From TMP-86 sp031394735 (GTDB lineage Bacteria > Pseudomonadota > Gammaproteobacteria > Steroidobacterales > Steroidobacteraceae): a stretch of DNA of 64,000 nucleotides. This document shows positions 45,130 to 52,831 of the stretch, piece after piece. The translations under genes and the position numbers were made by a program. The notes under the pieces were generated by a model. The model was not told where the DNA came from and searched no databases. It worked only from the letters and a program-made list of their open reading frames with translations. Where the stretch lies: contig JANMXI010000002.1 in NCBI GenBank assembly GCA_031394735.1, positions 1 through 64,000 of the forward strand. The letters are read 5' to 3'. Position 1 is the first letter of the stretch; every line of letters begins with the position of its first letter.

Positions 45130-45525
45130 ATGTCCGGTCCCGTGGTTCGATTCAGAATTGATTTCGGCGAACACTCCTTCGTCGGTCCGGGCAAAGTCGC
45201 GCTGCTCGAAGCGGTCCGTGATGCCGGTTCGTTGTCGCAGGCGGCGCGCGACATCGGCATGAGTTATCGGCGCGCCTGGCTGTTGCTGGAAAGCCTGAAA
45301 CAATCCTTCCGCAAACCGGTGACGGTGGCTACCACCGGCGGCAAAGGTGGCGGCGGCGTCGCGCTGACGCCGTTCGGTCACGATCTCATCCGTTGCTATC
45401 GCGCGCTGGAAGTTGATGTAGCTGCGTCGGCGGCCAAACGTCTTCGCAGCATTGCGGCGCAGATCAACGGATCCCCGGCGATGACTGCGACGCCGCGACG
45501 ACCGCTTGTACGGGCGGATCGATAG
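45130..45525 (+). CDS. ModE-type winged-helix DNA-binding protein without TOBE domain
   Basis: 131 residues. LysR/ModE-like wHTH at about 20-100 (LEAVRDAGSLSQAARDIGMSYRRAWLLLE, in part), with the Gly-rich wing GGKGGGGVALTPFGHDLI. Full ModE is about 260 residues and carries molybdate-binding TOBE domains, which are absent here. No mod genes are nearby, so ligand and targets are unknown. Confidence 0.82.
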   Translation: MSGPVVRFRIDFGEHSFVGPGKVALLEAVRDAGSLSQAARDIGMSYRRAWLLLESLKQSFRKPVTVATTGGKGGGGVALTPFGHDLIRCYRALEVDVAASAAKRLRSIAAQINGSPAMTATPRRPLVRADR

Positions 45526-45552
45526 CCCCCGGGCATTGCTTGCAATGTCAAT

Positions 45553-45571
45553 ACAAATCGTTATCATTCGC
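45553..45571. promoter_or_regulatory. Fur-box-like site without an evident target gene
   Basis: ACAAATCGTTATCATTCGC resembles Fur sites (AAT...ATCATT core) but matches the 19-bp GATAATGATAATCATTATC consensus at only 11 positions. It sits 27 bp after the ModE-like gene and 115 bp beyond the end of the 79-residue ORF, so no gene starts just downstream on either strand. Confidence 0.35.
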
Positions 45572-45685
45572 ATCTGAGAGCGTTGCTGAGCCCGTTCGAC
45601 ACATGCTGGCGGGCCACACGTCTCGATTGATGATTGCGCGAGTGAACCCGCTGACTCTGATCAAGTAGTTCATCCGGCAGTCGCA

Positions 45686-45925
45686 TCAAGTACTGAACCG
45701 TTCGGGCTGCGGGTCCGCAGCACGGGCGTTGAGTTCGCTCAGCGCGCGCGACTCGGCCAGCGCCCGGAACACGTCGCCATTGTCCCCGAATGGAACGGTG
45801 CCTGCGCCGGCGCCCAATGCGCTGACCAGTTGCATTACCTTCTGCCGCCAGCGCTTTCCGCTGGCCGGATTATAGGTGCCGAAGATCACGGGGAAAATTC
45901 CTGCCGAATGGGAAATGCGTATCAT
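45686..45925 (-). CDS. small protein of unknown function (79 aa)
   Basis: 79 residues with AAGGA about 10 bases before the ATG at 45925. N-terminal SHSAGIFPVIFGTYNPASGK, middle Gly-rich piece (LGAGAGTVPFGDNGDVF) and an Ala/Glu-rich tail. No known domain. Begins 23 bp after the 32-residue peptide gene and may share its message. Confidence 0.4.
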   Translation of the reverse strand: MIRISHSAGIFPVIFGTYNPASGKRWRQKVMQLVSALGAGAGTVPFGDNGDVFRALAESRALSELNARAADPQPERFST

Positions 45926-45948
45926 GATGTTTCATCCTTGGAGTCTGA

Positions 45949-46047
45949 TTAGAAATGGCCGAACTCGAACACCGAACCGATCAATGACACGATGGTGGTG
46001 GCGAGAAGCGCGACGGTGGCTGAGGCAAGTATTCGATCGATGCACAT
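45949..46047 (-). CDS. 32-residue single-pass membrane peptide
   Basis: Starts with ATG at 46047, preceded by CAGGAGATTCCC, one of the better ribosome-binding sites in this region. MCIDRILASATVALLATTIV begins a single hydrophobic helix, and the peptide ends VFEFGHF. Too short for usual gene calling; shape is that of a small membrane protein. Confidence 0.4.
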   Translation of the reverse strand: MCIDRILASATVALLATTIVSLIGSVFEFGHF

Positions 46048-46542
46048 GGGAATCTCCTGTAAAGCAAATTTCGATGTGCTCAGTGTCGCCGAAGGCATGC
46101 GGCTTCAGAAAATCCAGATTCTGAAGCGCGCTTCAAGGAAACTTAATCGCGCAGGATTGCTGAATACCTATAAAAAATAGGGTTTTTGAATTAGCTCAGA
46201 AGTGTTTGTTATATGCGTCTGCCAATCGGCCGCGTTTTAGCGATTGGGCAATCCGCACACAATGGCATTCTTCCGGATGACGCCGGACATCGAGGGTTGT
46301 TGAATCTACCGCGATCCCAATCTACTTCAAAATCAAAACGTCGGCCCCGAGCAATGCAATCACCATCATGAAAACGGGTCGAATCATATGAGCGCCTAGC
46401 ACTAACGGATTTTTGGTTTGAATCGCGGCGCGACGAGGCAACGTCATCAAATCAGCTTCCTGAGCGACCGAGTGTCAAGTGGGGTTCAGCCGGTGATGCT
46501 GTCATGTGGGCAATACCCTAGAGTCAAGGTGCAAAACAATTA
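46048..46542. other. gene-poor stretch
   Basis: About 500 bp, visibly more AT-rich than its surroundings, with no convincing gene. The only candidate is a 21-residue hydrophobic ORF on the minus strand (46322-46387, starting MIRPVFMMVIALLGADV), with an AGGCG about 6 bases upstream. Confidence 0.5.
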
Positions 46543-46578
46543 AGCGGCAGCGGTAGGTTGAATCCTACCGCTGCCGCT
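46543..46578 (-). terminator. intrinsic terminator of the beta-propeller gene
   Basis: A perfect 15-bp stem (AGCGGCAGCGGTAGG with CCTACCGCTGCCGCT) and a 6-base loop lie 19 bp past the stop codon of the minus-strand gene; the following bases on that strand are T-rich (TTAATTGTTTTG). Confidence 0.85.
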
Positions 46579-46597
46579 GGCAAATGACCGGTTCGGT

Positions 46598-47698
46598 TCA
46601 GCGCGCAACCAAGCCCGTCGCACTCAACGGAACCCCCAAGGCACTGCCACTGTTGGTCGCGCTGCCGTTCGCCGCAATTCGAAATACAACGATCTTGCCG
46701 ATTTTCGGTGACAGTACATACATCGTTCGTTGGTCATGGCTGACCGCTGCATCCAGCGGGTTACCGCCCGAAATCCCGGTCACTCCGTCGACATTCAAGG
46801 GCTTGAGGGCGCCATGGCGATCCACCTTGAACCCTGAGATCGTACCGCTGCCGGTATTGGTGACGTAGGCGAAGCGACCGTGCCGGGCTAACACTACCCA
46901 GCACGCCGCTGATTGCTTCGTCGGGATCGATGCGCTGATCGTTTCCAACGATGCGGGGTCCTCATCGAGGTCGTAGGAAGAAATTGCGCTGGCTCCGGCG
47001 GCTCCGCCGAAGGCTTCGCTAACCAGGATATGGTTGCGACGGTCAAAGGCGAACCCGAAGGGCGTTGCGCCATTGGATGCAAACACGGTTGGCCCGCTGA
47101 CCTCCTCCTCATCGACCGCATAAACGGAGATCTTGCCGCTGGCCTTCTCCGTCACGACGAGCGCATCCCCATCTGGATCGAACGCTACTTCAGCTGCACC
47201 GGCTGTTGCGGAACTCAGCGGACGGCTTGAATTCGGGATTGCCTTGAGATGTCCATTCCAGGAGTAACGCAAGCCGCTGATATTGCCGCTTCCACCTGAG
47301 TTCAAGACGAAGATAGTGTTTTCATGCACGGTGAGACTCACCGGTTGTGTCCCGCCCGAGTCGACTTTATCGACCAACAAGAGACCGCGCGGCGTTATCG
47401 CGAATGAGCTGACCTCGTTGCTGCCGGCGTTCACCGCAAACAGCCAACGGCCGTTCTTGGTCAACGCTAAGGCACCTTGATTCCCAAGCCCCGCATCGGT
47501 GCCGGTCCCGCCAGTAGCAACTGTACCTGCAAGCGACAGCAAGCCGTCGTCGTCGCTGCGATAGATTTGAATTTCATTTCCGGCAGCGCTATTGGTCTGA
47601 GTGTAGACCGTTGCTGCCATCGACGGCGCTGCGACTGCGGCTGCCGTAATCATCGCGAAGGCCGCTCGAGCCGTCATTCGTCCAAAAAAAAGGTTCAT
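46598..47698 (-). CDS. secreted seven-bladed beta-propeller protein (lactonase-like)
   Basis: 366 residues with a signal peptide (about 1-29, ending APSMAA) and repeated propeller blades (GRWLFAVNAGSNEVSSFAI, GRFAYVTNTGSGTISGFKV, QRTMYVLSPKIGKIVVFRI). Resembles the 6-phosphogluconolactonase/YncE-like propellers, but export and poor catalytic signature make lactonase activity unproven. GGAG 7-9 bases upstream; lies 65 bp after the histidine-kinase gene on the same strand. Confidence 0.85.
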   Translation of the reverse strand: MNLFFGRMTARAAFAMITAAAVAAPSMAATVYTQTNSAAGNEIQIYRSDDDGLLSLAGTVATGGTGTDAGLGNQGALALTKNGRWLFAVNAGSNEVSSFAITPRGLLLVDKVDSGGTQPVSLTVHENTIFVLNSGGSGNISGLRYSWNGHLKAIPNSSRPLSSATAGAAEVAFDPDGDALVVTEKASGKISVYAVDEEEVSGPTVFASNGATPFGFAFDRRNHILVSEAFGGAAGASAISSYDLDEDPASLETISASIPTKQSAACWVVLARHGRFAYVTNTGSGTISGFKVDRHGALKPLNVDGVTGISGGNPLDAAVSHDQRTMYVLSPKIGKIVVFRIAANGSATNSGSALGVPLSATGLVAR

Positions 47699-47763
47699 GG
47701 TGATGTCTCCGTTAATACCCGGTCTGGGTACCCGAAGCGTAAAGGGGAGTTATCACAAGATGG

Positions 47764-49248
47764 TCACGCAGACATCGCGAACGCTGGCGTTGGTCGGGCG
47801 ATCGAGCGTTGCAGAGCGATCTCTACCGTCGTGCCGGCACCTTTCTGCGACAGAATCGTGACGCTCTGCGAGTGGAGGTCCATGATGCGCTTGACGATCG
47901 CCAGACCAAGTCCCGTGTGACGTTGGTCGTTGCGCCCTTGTGGGCTGTAGAATCGCTTGAACAGATGCGGCAAGTGCTCGGGGTCGATGCCCTTTCCTGT
48001 GTCGATGACCCGGATTCGCACCAACTCCGATTCGATCGACATCTCCAGACGCACTTGGCCGCCGCGCGGAGTGTGCCGGATGGCGTTTTCCAACAAATTG
48101 CCGAGCACGCGTTCTATCAATGCGAGATCCGCACGAACGGCGACGCCGCTGAGATCCAGCAGTGTGTGCAGCGCGACTCCGTGCTTGTCGGCCGCGACGC
48201 GAAATCGCAGCGCGACATCCTGCAATAATTCGGCTATCGAAAACGGCTCCATCGTCGCGGTTACTGAACCGGATTCCAACCGTGCCAATTCGAACAGCGC
48301 ATCGATCAGTCGTCCCAATTGGTCGGCTTGGCGTAGCGCCACGTTCAGGTGCGAACGACGCTCTTCGGTGGAGGATTCATCCTTGATCAGCAGCGTCTCG
48401 ATATAGCCTCTCAGTGAGGCCAGTGGCGTGCGCAGGTCGTGCGAGACGTTAGCCACCAGTTCGCGGCGCAATTCGTCGGTTGCCTGGAGTTCGCCAATTT
48501 GTCGTTCGATTGCACCGGACATCACGTTGAATCGGGCTTCCAAGGTGCTGATCTCGTCGCCTAAGGCGATCGGCGGGGAGGCTGCTGCTGAAGGGACCTT
48601 CCGGCTCCACTCGCGCATGGCAGAATCCAGTGCGCGCAGCCGGCGAGTCAACACGGCAAAAAGCCCACCGCCGGCAAGTAATGCCGTCAGAAGAACTAGT
48701 CCAAGTGCGGCGGCGCCTGCGCGCAGTGCGTAGCTGCCACGAAGACTGGCGGCAATCGATCGTTCTGGCTGGCCGCCCAGTACGACATACAGATAGCCGG
48801 ATAGCGCGCCATTGTCGACAATGGGTGCAACCGAAAATACGCGCTGACTGCCCGGTCGTGAGGGGTCGGTCCCGTACAGGGGGCGTTCGTCGGCGGAGCG
48901 GAGAAATGTCTGGATCGGGCCTAGGTCGACAATACGCCGCTGCAGTTTGTCTGTCGGAACCACCGCGGCAATGACGGCGCCCCGAGTATCCAACAAATAC
49001 ACTTCTGCAGACGGATTGACGGTCATCGCACGATTGGCCAATTCACGCCAGGCGGCAGCGTTGACGGCATTGCCACTGATCAGGCGCAATTCTCGTACCA
49101 CATACATCGCGATTCCGGCATCGAGTCGCTGACGCAGCTCGTCGGCATATCGATCGCTGGTTCGGCCCAACAGCATTAAAAGCCCGATTGCCAGGATCGC
49201 CAGCAACCCGGCCAGACCCAGCGTCAGTTTGATGTGCAAGGCCTTCAC
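47764..49248 (-). CDS. sensor histidine kinase
   Basis: 494 residues from a GTG at 49248 that overlaps the response-regulator stop (GTGA); an ATG at 49296 lies inside that gene. TM1 about 5-28, periplasmic sensor about 30-165, TM2 about 178-200, HAMP about 200-255. HisKA has the phospho-His in VSHDLRTPLASLRGY near 280; HATPase motifs are NLLENAIRHT, DTGKGID and HTGLGLAIV. Signal unknown. It pairs with the regulator directly upstream. Confidence 0.94.
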   Translation of the reverse strand: MKALHIKLTLGLAGLLAILAIGLLMLLGRTSDRYADELRQRLDAGIAMYVVRELRLISGNAVNAAAWRELANRAMTVNPSAEVYLLDTRGAVIAAVVPTDKLQRRIVDLGPIQTFLRSADERPLYGTDPSRPGSQRVFSVAPIVDNGALSGYLYVVLGGQPERSIAASLRGSYALRAGAAALGLVLLTALLAGGGLFAVLTRRLRALDSAMREWSRKVPSAAASPPIALGDEISTLEARFNVMSGAIERQIGELQATDELRRELVANVSHDLRTPLASLRGYIETLLIKDESSTEERRSHLNVALRQADQLGRLIDALFELARLESGSVTATMEPFSIAELLQDVALRFRVAADKHGVALHTLLDLSGVAVRADLALIERVLGNLLENAIRHTPRGGQVRLEMSIESELVRIRVIDTGKGIDPEHLPHLFKRFYSPQGRNDQRHTGLGLAIVKRIMDLHSQSVTILSQKGAGTTVEIALQRSIARPTPAFAMSA

Positions 49249-49967
49249 GGAACGTGCCGGCTGGTTTCGCCCGCGAAGCGATAGCCAACGCCCCACACCG
49301 TGACGATGTAATGGGGGTGGGCGGGGTCGGGTTCTACCTTGGCTCGAAGGCGATTGATATGAGAGTTGACGGTGTGCTCATACGTTTCATGAGTGGAACC
49401 CCATACCTGGTCCAGCAACTGGGCGCGCGAGAACACTCGCGCCGGATTCATCATCAGATACGCCAGCAGATCAAATTCCTTGGCGGTCAATTCCAGGTAT
49501 TCGCCGGCTCGGCGGGCCTCGCGGCGATCCAGATCCAGTTGTAGTTGCGAGGATTGCACGCTGCGCAATTGGACCGGAGAGTTGCGCGTGAGCTGTTCAA
49601 CACGACGCAGGATTGCCTTAACCCGGGCGGCGAATTCGACGACGCTAAAGGGCTTGGTCAAATAGTCGTCCGCGCCGATTTCAAGTCCCCGAACGCGCTC
49701 GATCTCGCTGGCGCGTGCGGTCAACATCAGGATCGGAGTATAAGCGGCGCTGGCGCGTACTTGACGGCAGATCTCCAATCCATCGACCTGTGGCAGTGTC
49801 AAGTCGAGGACGATCAGACTCCACCCGCAAGCACTTAGGGCAGCGATCAAGCCTTCTCGGCCGTCAACGCATACGGTTACCTCGCAGTTCAGATCTTCCA
49901 GGTGCAAGGCCAATAGTTTCGCGATATCGCGATCATCTTCGATCAGGAGCACCTTGCGCGTGAGCAT
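49245..49967 (-). CDS. OmpR-family response regulator
   Basis: 240 residues. Receiver domain about 1-120 with the acidic pair in LIEDDRDI, phospho-Asp in LIVLDLTLPQVDGLEI near 56, and Lys in ADDYLTKPFSVVEF. The C-terminal OmpR wHTH is at about 145-235 (LTAKEFDLLAYLMMNPARVF; VWGVGYRF). The target regulon is not known; the downstream propeller gene is a possible output. Confidence 0.94.
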   Translation of the reverse strand: MLTRKVLLIEDDRDIAKLLALHLEDLNCEVTVCVDGREGLIAALSACGWSLIVLDLTLPQVDGLEICRQVRASAAYTPILMLTARASEIERVRGLEIGADDYLTKPFSVVEFAARVKAILRRVEQLTRNSPVQLRSVQSSQLQLDLDRREARRAGEYLELTAKEFDLLAYLMMNPARVFSRAQLLDQVWGSTHETYEHTVNSHINRLRAKVEPDPAHPHYIVTVWGVGYRFAGETSRHVP

Positions 49968-50364
49968 GATTGACCTTTGGAGTACGGGCTTACCAGTATG
50001 TGACCGGAAATATCACGCAAATATCACGGCGAATGATTGATATCGATCGGAGCGCCTGCCGCCAGAGTCGTATCGGAGAGGGACGCGGCCTCTTAGAATT
50101 CAGCCTGGAGAAACTTGGGACTGCGTTGGAGGCCGGAATGCACAGCATCGAGATCGACGCACGAGCCGGCGTTCAGATGGGGTTTGGCACCGACCTTCTT
50201 GAAATGTCGCACGATTTCCAATCCGAGGAGCTTCTACTACGGTCAGGGGTTCAGAAGCCTCAAGAAATATTGCTCGCGGTCACCGAAGTTAACGCAAAGC
50301 GCTGCCTTGAGGCCATGCCGCGTGGCGACTGAAGTTAAAGCGATTTGTAGCAGCGCAGGTACCA
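49968..50364. other. gap between response regulator and ssrA region, no supported gene
   Basis: A 120-codon plus-strand frame (49970-50332) is open but shows no recognisable domain and has no clear ribosome-binding site. The minus strand contains a reading (EIVRHFKKVGAKPHLNAG) broken by stop codons, which could be a decayed gene. Nothing here can be named. Confidence 0.4.
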
Positions 50365-50389
50365 GCTCCCCGGAAATCTTCCGGGGAGC
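50365..50389 (-). terminator. hairpin just past the tmRNA 3' end
   Basis: A perfect 11-bp stem (GCTCCCCGGAA with TTCCGGGGAGC) and a 3-base loop lie 9 bp downstream of the encoded CCA of ssrA. No U-tract follows, so termination strength is uncertain, but the position fits ssrA. Confidence 0.55.
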
Positions 50390-50414
50390 GCCCACATTGG
50401 TGGAGCCGGGGGGA

Positions 50415-50707
50415 CAGCGCGTTCCACCTCTTTCGAGATGGGCTGGACTATGCCTTCATCCTTCCATCGCCCATGCGATGGGTCGGATGCGGAGCGTATT
50501 ATCCGCGCGCTATCGCGCAGATCCTGGTGTCGGCCCCGCCGTTGCCGGGTCGGCCGATCCATGAGTCTCTACAGGGCAGGAAGAGTTGGCCTCGTCCTAC
50601 CCCTCGGCGTTGCCATGTCGCTTGAAGCGACAGAAGGGTTCACCGAATGAGCCCCGTTTTCACTGTGCTCTTTCGAGCGCAGGCGACCATTGCATTCCCT
50701 TGCCTCA
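50415..50707 (-). ncRNA. group I self-splicing intron, IC3-like, in tmRNA
   Basis: 293 nt with no ORF of its own. Landmarks match the Azoarcus tRNA-Ile intron: ATGGCAACGCCGAG (P6/J region), TGTAGAGACT (P7 5' strand), GAAGGCATAGTCCAG (P7 3' strand and S element), and GNRA hairpins GCTCGAAAGAGC (P2) and CATCTCGAAAGAGGTG (P9). The 5' exon ends in T and the intron ends in G, as group I splicing requires; GGTCG near intron base 20 can pair with exon CGAT as internal guide, with a U-G pair at the site. At 293 nt it is larger than the 205-nt Azoarcus intron. Confidence 0.88.
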
Positions 50708-50920
50708 ATCGAACCCCCGTCCACAAGCCCTACGTTCCAAGATCTACGTACGTAGCCACGTCTATTGATCTCGCCGCTCGCTACCCAACGGGCAGGGAAA
50801 GCTAACAGCCAGCCCGATATTTTTTCGTTGAACACACCCCAGGCTCGTGTGCTCCACTATCTGATGAGCGCTACCCTCAACCGTTCGCATCAGCACGAGC
50901 CGGTCGAGGTACAGCCGCGA

Positions 50921-50953
50921 TTAGGCGGCTAGTGCGTAGTTGTCTTGATTGGC
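50921..50953 (-). other. tmRNA tag reading frame
   Basis: After TAGTT, the resume codon GCC opens ANQDNYALAA and a TAA stop. The ALAA end is the usual proteolysis signal; with the charged Ala the tag would be AANQDNYALAA. Confidence 0.92.
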
Positions 50954-51055
50954 AACTATAAGTTTGCAAATGGTTTTACGAGGAACCTGCACCTCGGTAC
51001 GCACCTGGAGTTTCGCGACCCATGTCGAAACCGGTCGGCCCCAATTGCAAGCGTT

Positions 51056-51061
51056 ATTGTA
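51056..51061 (-). promoter_or_regulatory. possible -10 element of ssrA
   Basis: TACAAT on the minus strand lies 13 bp before the mature 5' end of tmRNA, with a weak TTAGCG 18 bases further upstream. It sits in the 56-bp gap after smpB. Confidence 0.4.
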
Positions 51062-51098
51062 CGCCGATAGTTCCCATCACGCTAATCGCCCAGCCGGC

Positions 51099-51572
51099 TT
51101 ACCGGCGCGCCGCTTTCATGATGCGACTCTTGTCGCGCTGCCAGTCGCGGTCCTTGTCGTTGGCGCGCTTGTCATGCTGCTTCTTGCCTTTGGCGAGGCC
51201 GATTTCAAGCTTGGCACGGCCCTTTTTCCAATACAGCTCCAGCGGCACGATGGTGTGTCCGCGGCGCTCGACCGCACCGATCAGGTGGTCCAACTGACGG
51301 CGATTCAGCAGCAACTTGCGGGTGCGCGTCGGATCGGTGTCCACGTGCGTGGACGCGGATACCAGCGCACCGATGTGTGCGCCGAACAGGAAAGCCTCGC
51401 CATTTTTGACGTACACATAGGCCTCGGCGATCTGCGCCTTGCCGGCGCGCATGCTCTTGACCTCCCAGCCCATGAGGCTGATGCCGGCCTCGAATCGCTC
51501 CTCGATGAAGTAATCGAAGCGCGCTTTGCGGTTGACGGCGATGGGGGGTGCTTTTTCTTCCGGTTTGGCCAT
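51099..51572 (-). CDS. smpB: SsrA-binding protein SmpB
   Basis: 157-residue tmRNA partner needed for trans-translation. OB-fold core with VNRKARFDYFIEERFEAGI near 13, LMGWEVKSMRAGKAQIAEAY near 33 and LLNRRQLDHLIG near 87; basic C-terminal tail DKRANDKDRDWQRDKSRIMK, which enters the mRNA channel. Directly upstream of ssrA on the same strand; divergent from ratA. Confidence 0.97.
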   Translation of the reverse strand: MAKPEEKAPPIAVNRKARFDYFIEERFEAGISLMGWEVKSMRAGKAQIAEAYVYVKNGEAFLFGAHIGALVSASTHVDTDPTRTRKLLLNRRQLDHLIGAVERRGHTIVPLELYWKKGRAKLEIGLAKGKKQHDKRANDKDRDWQRDKSRIMKAARR

Positions 51573-51661
51573 GCGCGAATTCTACCGGATCGAATACTAT
51601 ACGGACGCTTTCGTGAAACCAGACGCCGCATCCGGCGCCCACCCTCAAAGGCAGGTTCTTT

Positions 51662-52093
51662 TTGCAATCCGTCGAACGCAGTGCGCTGGTGCGATATACA
51701 CCCGAGCAGATGTTCGCGCTGGTGAACGACATCGCCAGCTATCCGCGGTTTCTGCCGTGGTGTACGGCCGCCAGTGTGCAGGTGGTGTCGCCAACGGAAC
51801 TCGTTGCGTCGGTGCAGATTGAACGCAGCGTGCTGCGAACCCATTTCACGACACGCAACACGCTCACCGTGGGTCGCGTGATCGCCATGCAACTGGTGGA
51901 GGGACCCTTCAGCAAGTTGAGCGGTGAATGGCGCTTCGATCCCATCGGCACGGAGGGCTCGCGCGTCCGCTTCAAAGTCGACTTCGAGTTCAGCAATCGT
52001 TTGCTGGCGGCAGGATTGAACCCGGTGTTCGAGTCGGTGTGCGCCACCATGGTCGGTGCATTCGTCGAACGCGCGAAGTCCGTTTATGGATGA
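51662..52093 (+). CDS. ratA: RatA/PasT-type START-domain protein (coenzyme Q-binding COQ10-like)
   Basis: 143 residues, SRPBCC/START fold: ALVRYTPEQMFALVNDIASY near 8, FLPWCTAASV near 30 and a C-terminal helix (FESVCATMVGAFVERAKSVYG). E. coli RatA was described as a toxin that blocks 70S formation, while Coq10 homologues bind ubiquinone, so function is debated. TTG start with AAAGGCAGG upstream; the next gene overlaps by 8 bp. Confidence 0.88.
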   Translation: MQSVERSALVRYTPEQMFALVNDIASYPRFLPWCTAASVQVVSPTELVASVQIERSVLRTHFTTRNTLTVGRVIAMQLVEGPFSKLSGEWRFDPIGTEGSRVRFKVDFEFSNRLLAAGLNPVFESVCATMVGAFVERAKSVYG

Positions 52094-52385
52094 GACCATC
52101 GTGGTGGACGTTGCCTGGGTGGCGACCGATCGCGCGCTTTTATGGACTTGTACCTTGCACTCAGGAGCCTGTGTGGCCGATGCGCTGCTCGCCCTTGCCA
52201 ACGAGCTTGCGCCCTCGGTCGGGAATCTGGATACCTGCCCGGTGGGCATTTTTGGGCGGGTGGTGCCGCGCGATCAGCCCCTGCTGGATGGCGATCGGGT
52301 GGAAATTTATCGCGACTTGCCGAACGATCCGAAAACTGCGCGTCGCCAGCGCGCCAAACAATCGGCACGTCGCAAGTCAGCGTGA
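52086..52385 (+). CDS. ratB: RnfH/RatB family ubiquitin-fold protein
   Basis: 99 residues from the ATG at 52086, overlapping ratA by 8 bp (MDETIVVDVAWVATDRAL). Beta-grasp protein of the UPF0125/RnfH family, with the conserved CPVGIFGRVVPRDQPLLDGD near 51-70 and a basic tail. The ratA-ratB pair is standard in gammaproteobacteria; its role is not settled. Confidence 0.88.
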   Translation: MDETIVVDVAWVATDRALLWTCTLHSGACVADALLALANELAPSVGNLDTCPVGIFGRVVPRDQPLLDGDRVEIYRDLPNDPKTARRQRAKQSARRKSA

Positions 52386-52407
52386 CGGTCGCCTGGTCGT
52401 TGCGGAC

Positions 52408-52776
52408 CTAGTAGTTTCTGCCGGGCTTGATCTTCGCAGCTGAGGCATCTTGCGCCGCGGCAACCGCTGCAGAGGGCTTGTCAATTTTCGCCACCTTGTC
52501 GGCGTCGAAATAGACGGTGACGCGGCGCGAGTCTTCCTTGCTGGAATGGCCTTTCTTCAAATAGTAAATGTAGTCCCAACGTTCCTTGTCGAACGTGTCC
52601 GCCACCATGGGCGTGCCGAGCAGGTAGCGGACCTGGCTGCGCGTCATGCCGGTTTTGACCTGTTCCACCGCAGCCTGATCCAGAAAGTTCCCCTGCTGAA
52701 CATTGATGCGATAAACGCACGCAGACGACAGCATCAAGGTGCAGGCGAGGGCAAGACAGCGGAAGTACGTAGTCAT
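52408..52776 (-). CDS. bamE: outer membrane assembly lipoprotein BamE
   Basis: 122 residues, signal peptide with lipobox SSAC (Cys near 20), then the SmpA/OmlA fold: VEQVKTGMTRSQVRYLLGTP near 37-56 and DKERWDYIYYLKKG near 63. Small subunit of the BAM complex stabilising BamA-BamD. Divergent from fur across 55 bp. Confidence 0.95.
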   Translation of the reverse strand: MTTYFRCLALACTLMLSSACVYRINVQQGNFLDQAAVEQVKTGMTRSQVRYLLGTPMVADTFDKERWDYIYYLKKGHSSKEDSRRVTVYFDADKVAKIDKPSAAVAAAQDASAAKIKPGRNY

Positions 52777-52831
52777 GGCAGTGGTGCAATCAATCTATTT
52801 GATCGATAATCGGGGCCAGCATCATACCGGA

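Larger units (their letters stand above)
50398..51042 (-). ncRNA. ssrA: tmRNA, interrupted by a group I intron in the T-loop
   Basis: Ribosome rescue RNA working with SmpB. The 5' end GGGGCCGACCGGTTTCGAC (51042 downwards) and GCGAAAC...GGTGC...CCTCGTAAAA are canonical. The tag frame is at 50953-50921. The 3' part is found only 293 nt further on: CCCCCCGGCTCCACCA (50413-50398), whose CGGCTCC pairs with the 5' GGGGCCG. Joining 51042-50708 to 50414-50398 restores the T-arm (GGGGG, loop TTCGATT, CCCCC) and gives a 352-nt mature RNA, the normal size. Confidence 0.93.

Noticed and set aside
45876..46124. 82-codon plus-strand ORF
   Set aside because: Trp/Arg-rich composition, no ribosome-binding site, and antisense to the better supported small minus-strand ORFs.
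50115..50564. 149-codon plus-strand ORF antisense to the intron
   Set aside because: Overlaps the ssrA 3' exon and intron on the opposite strand, with no domain and no ribosome-binding site.
50569..50835. 88-codon minus-strand ORF across the tmRNA 3' region
   Set aside because: It runs through the tmRNA exon and the group I intron; RNA structure explains the sequence, and it has no homing-endonuclease motif.
50398..51042. Permuted two-piece tmRNA, or a genomic island integrated in ssrA
   Set aside because: The 5' and 3' parts are in normal order, there is no integrase or att duplication, and the 293-nt insert has a group I catalytic core.
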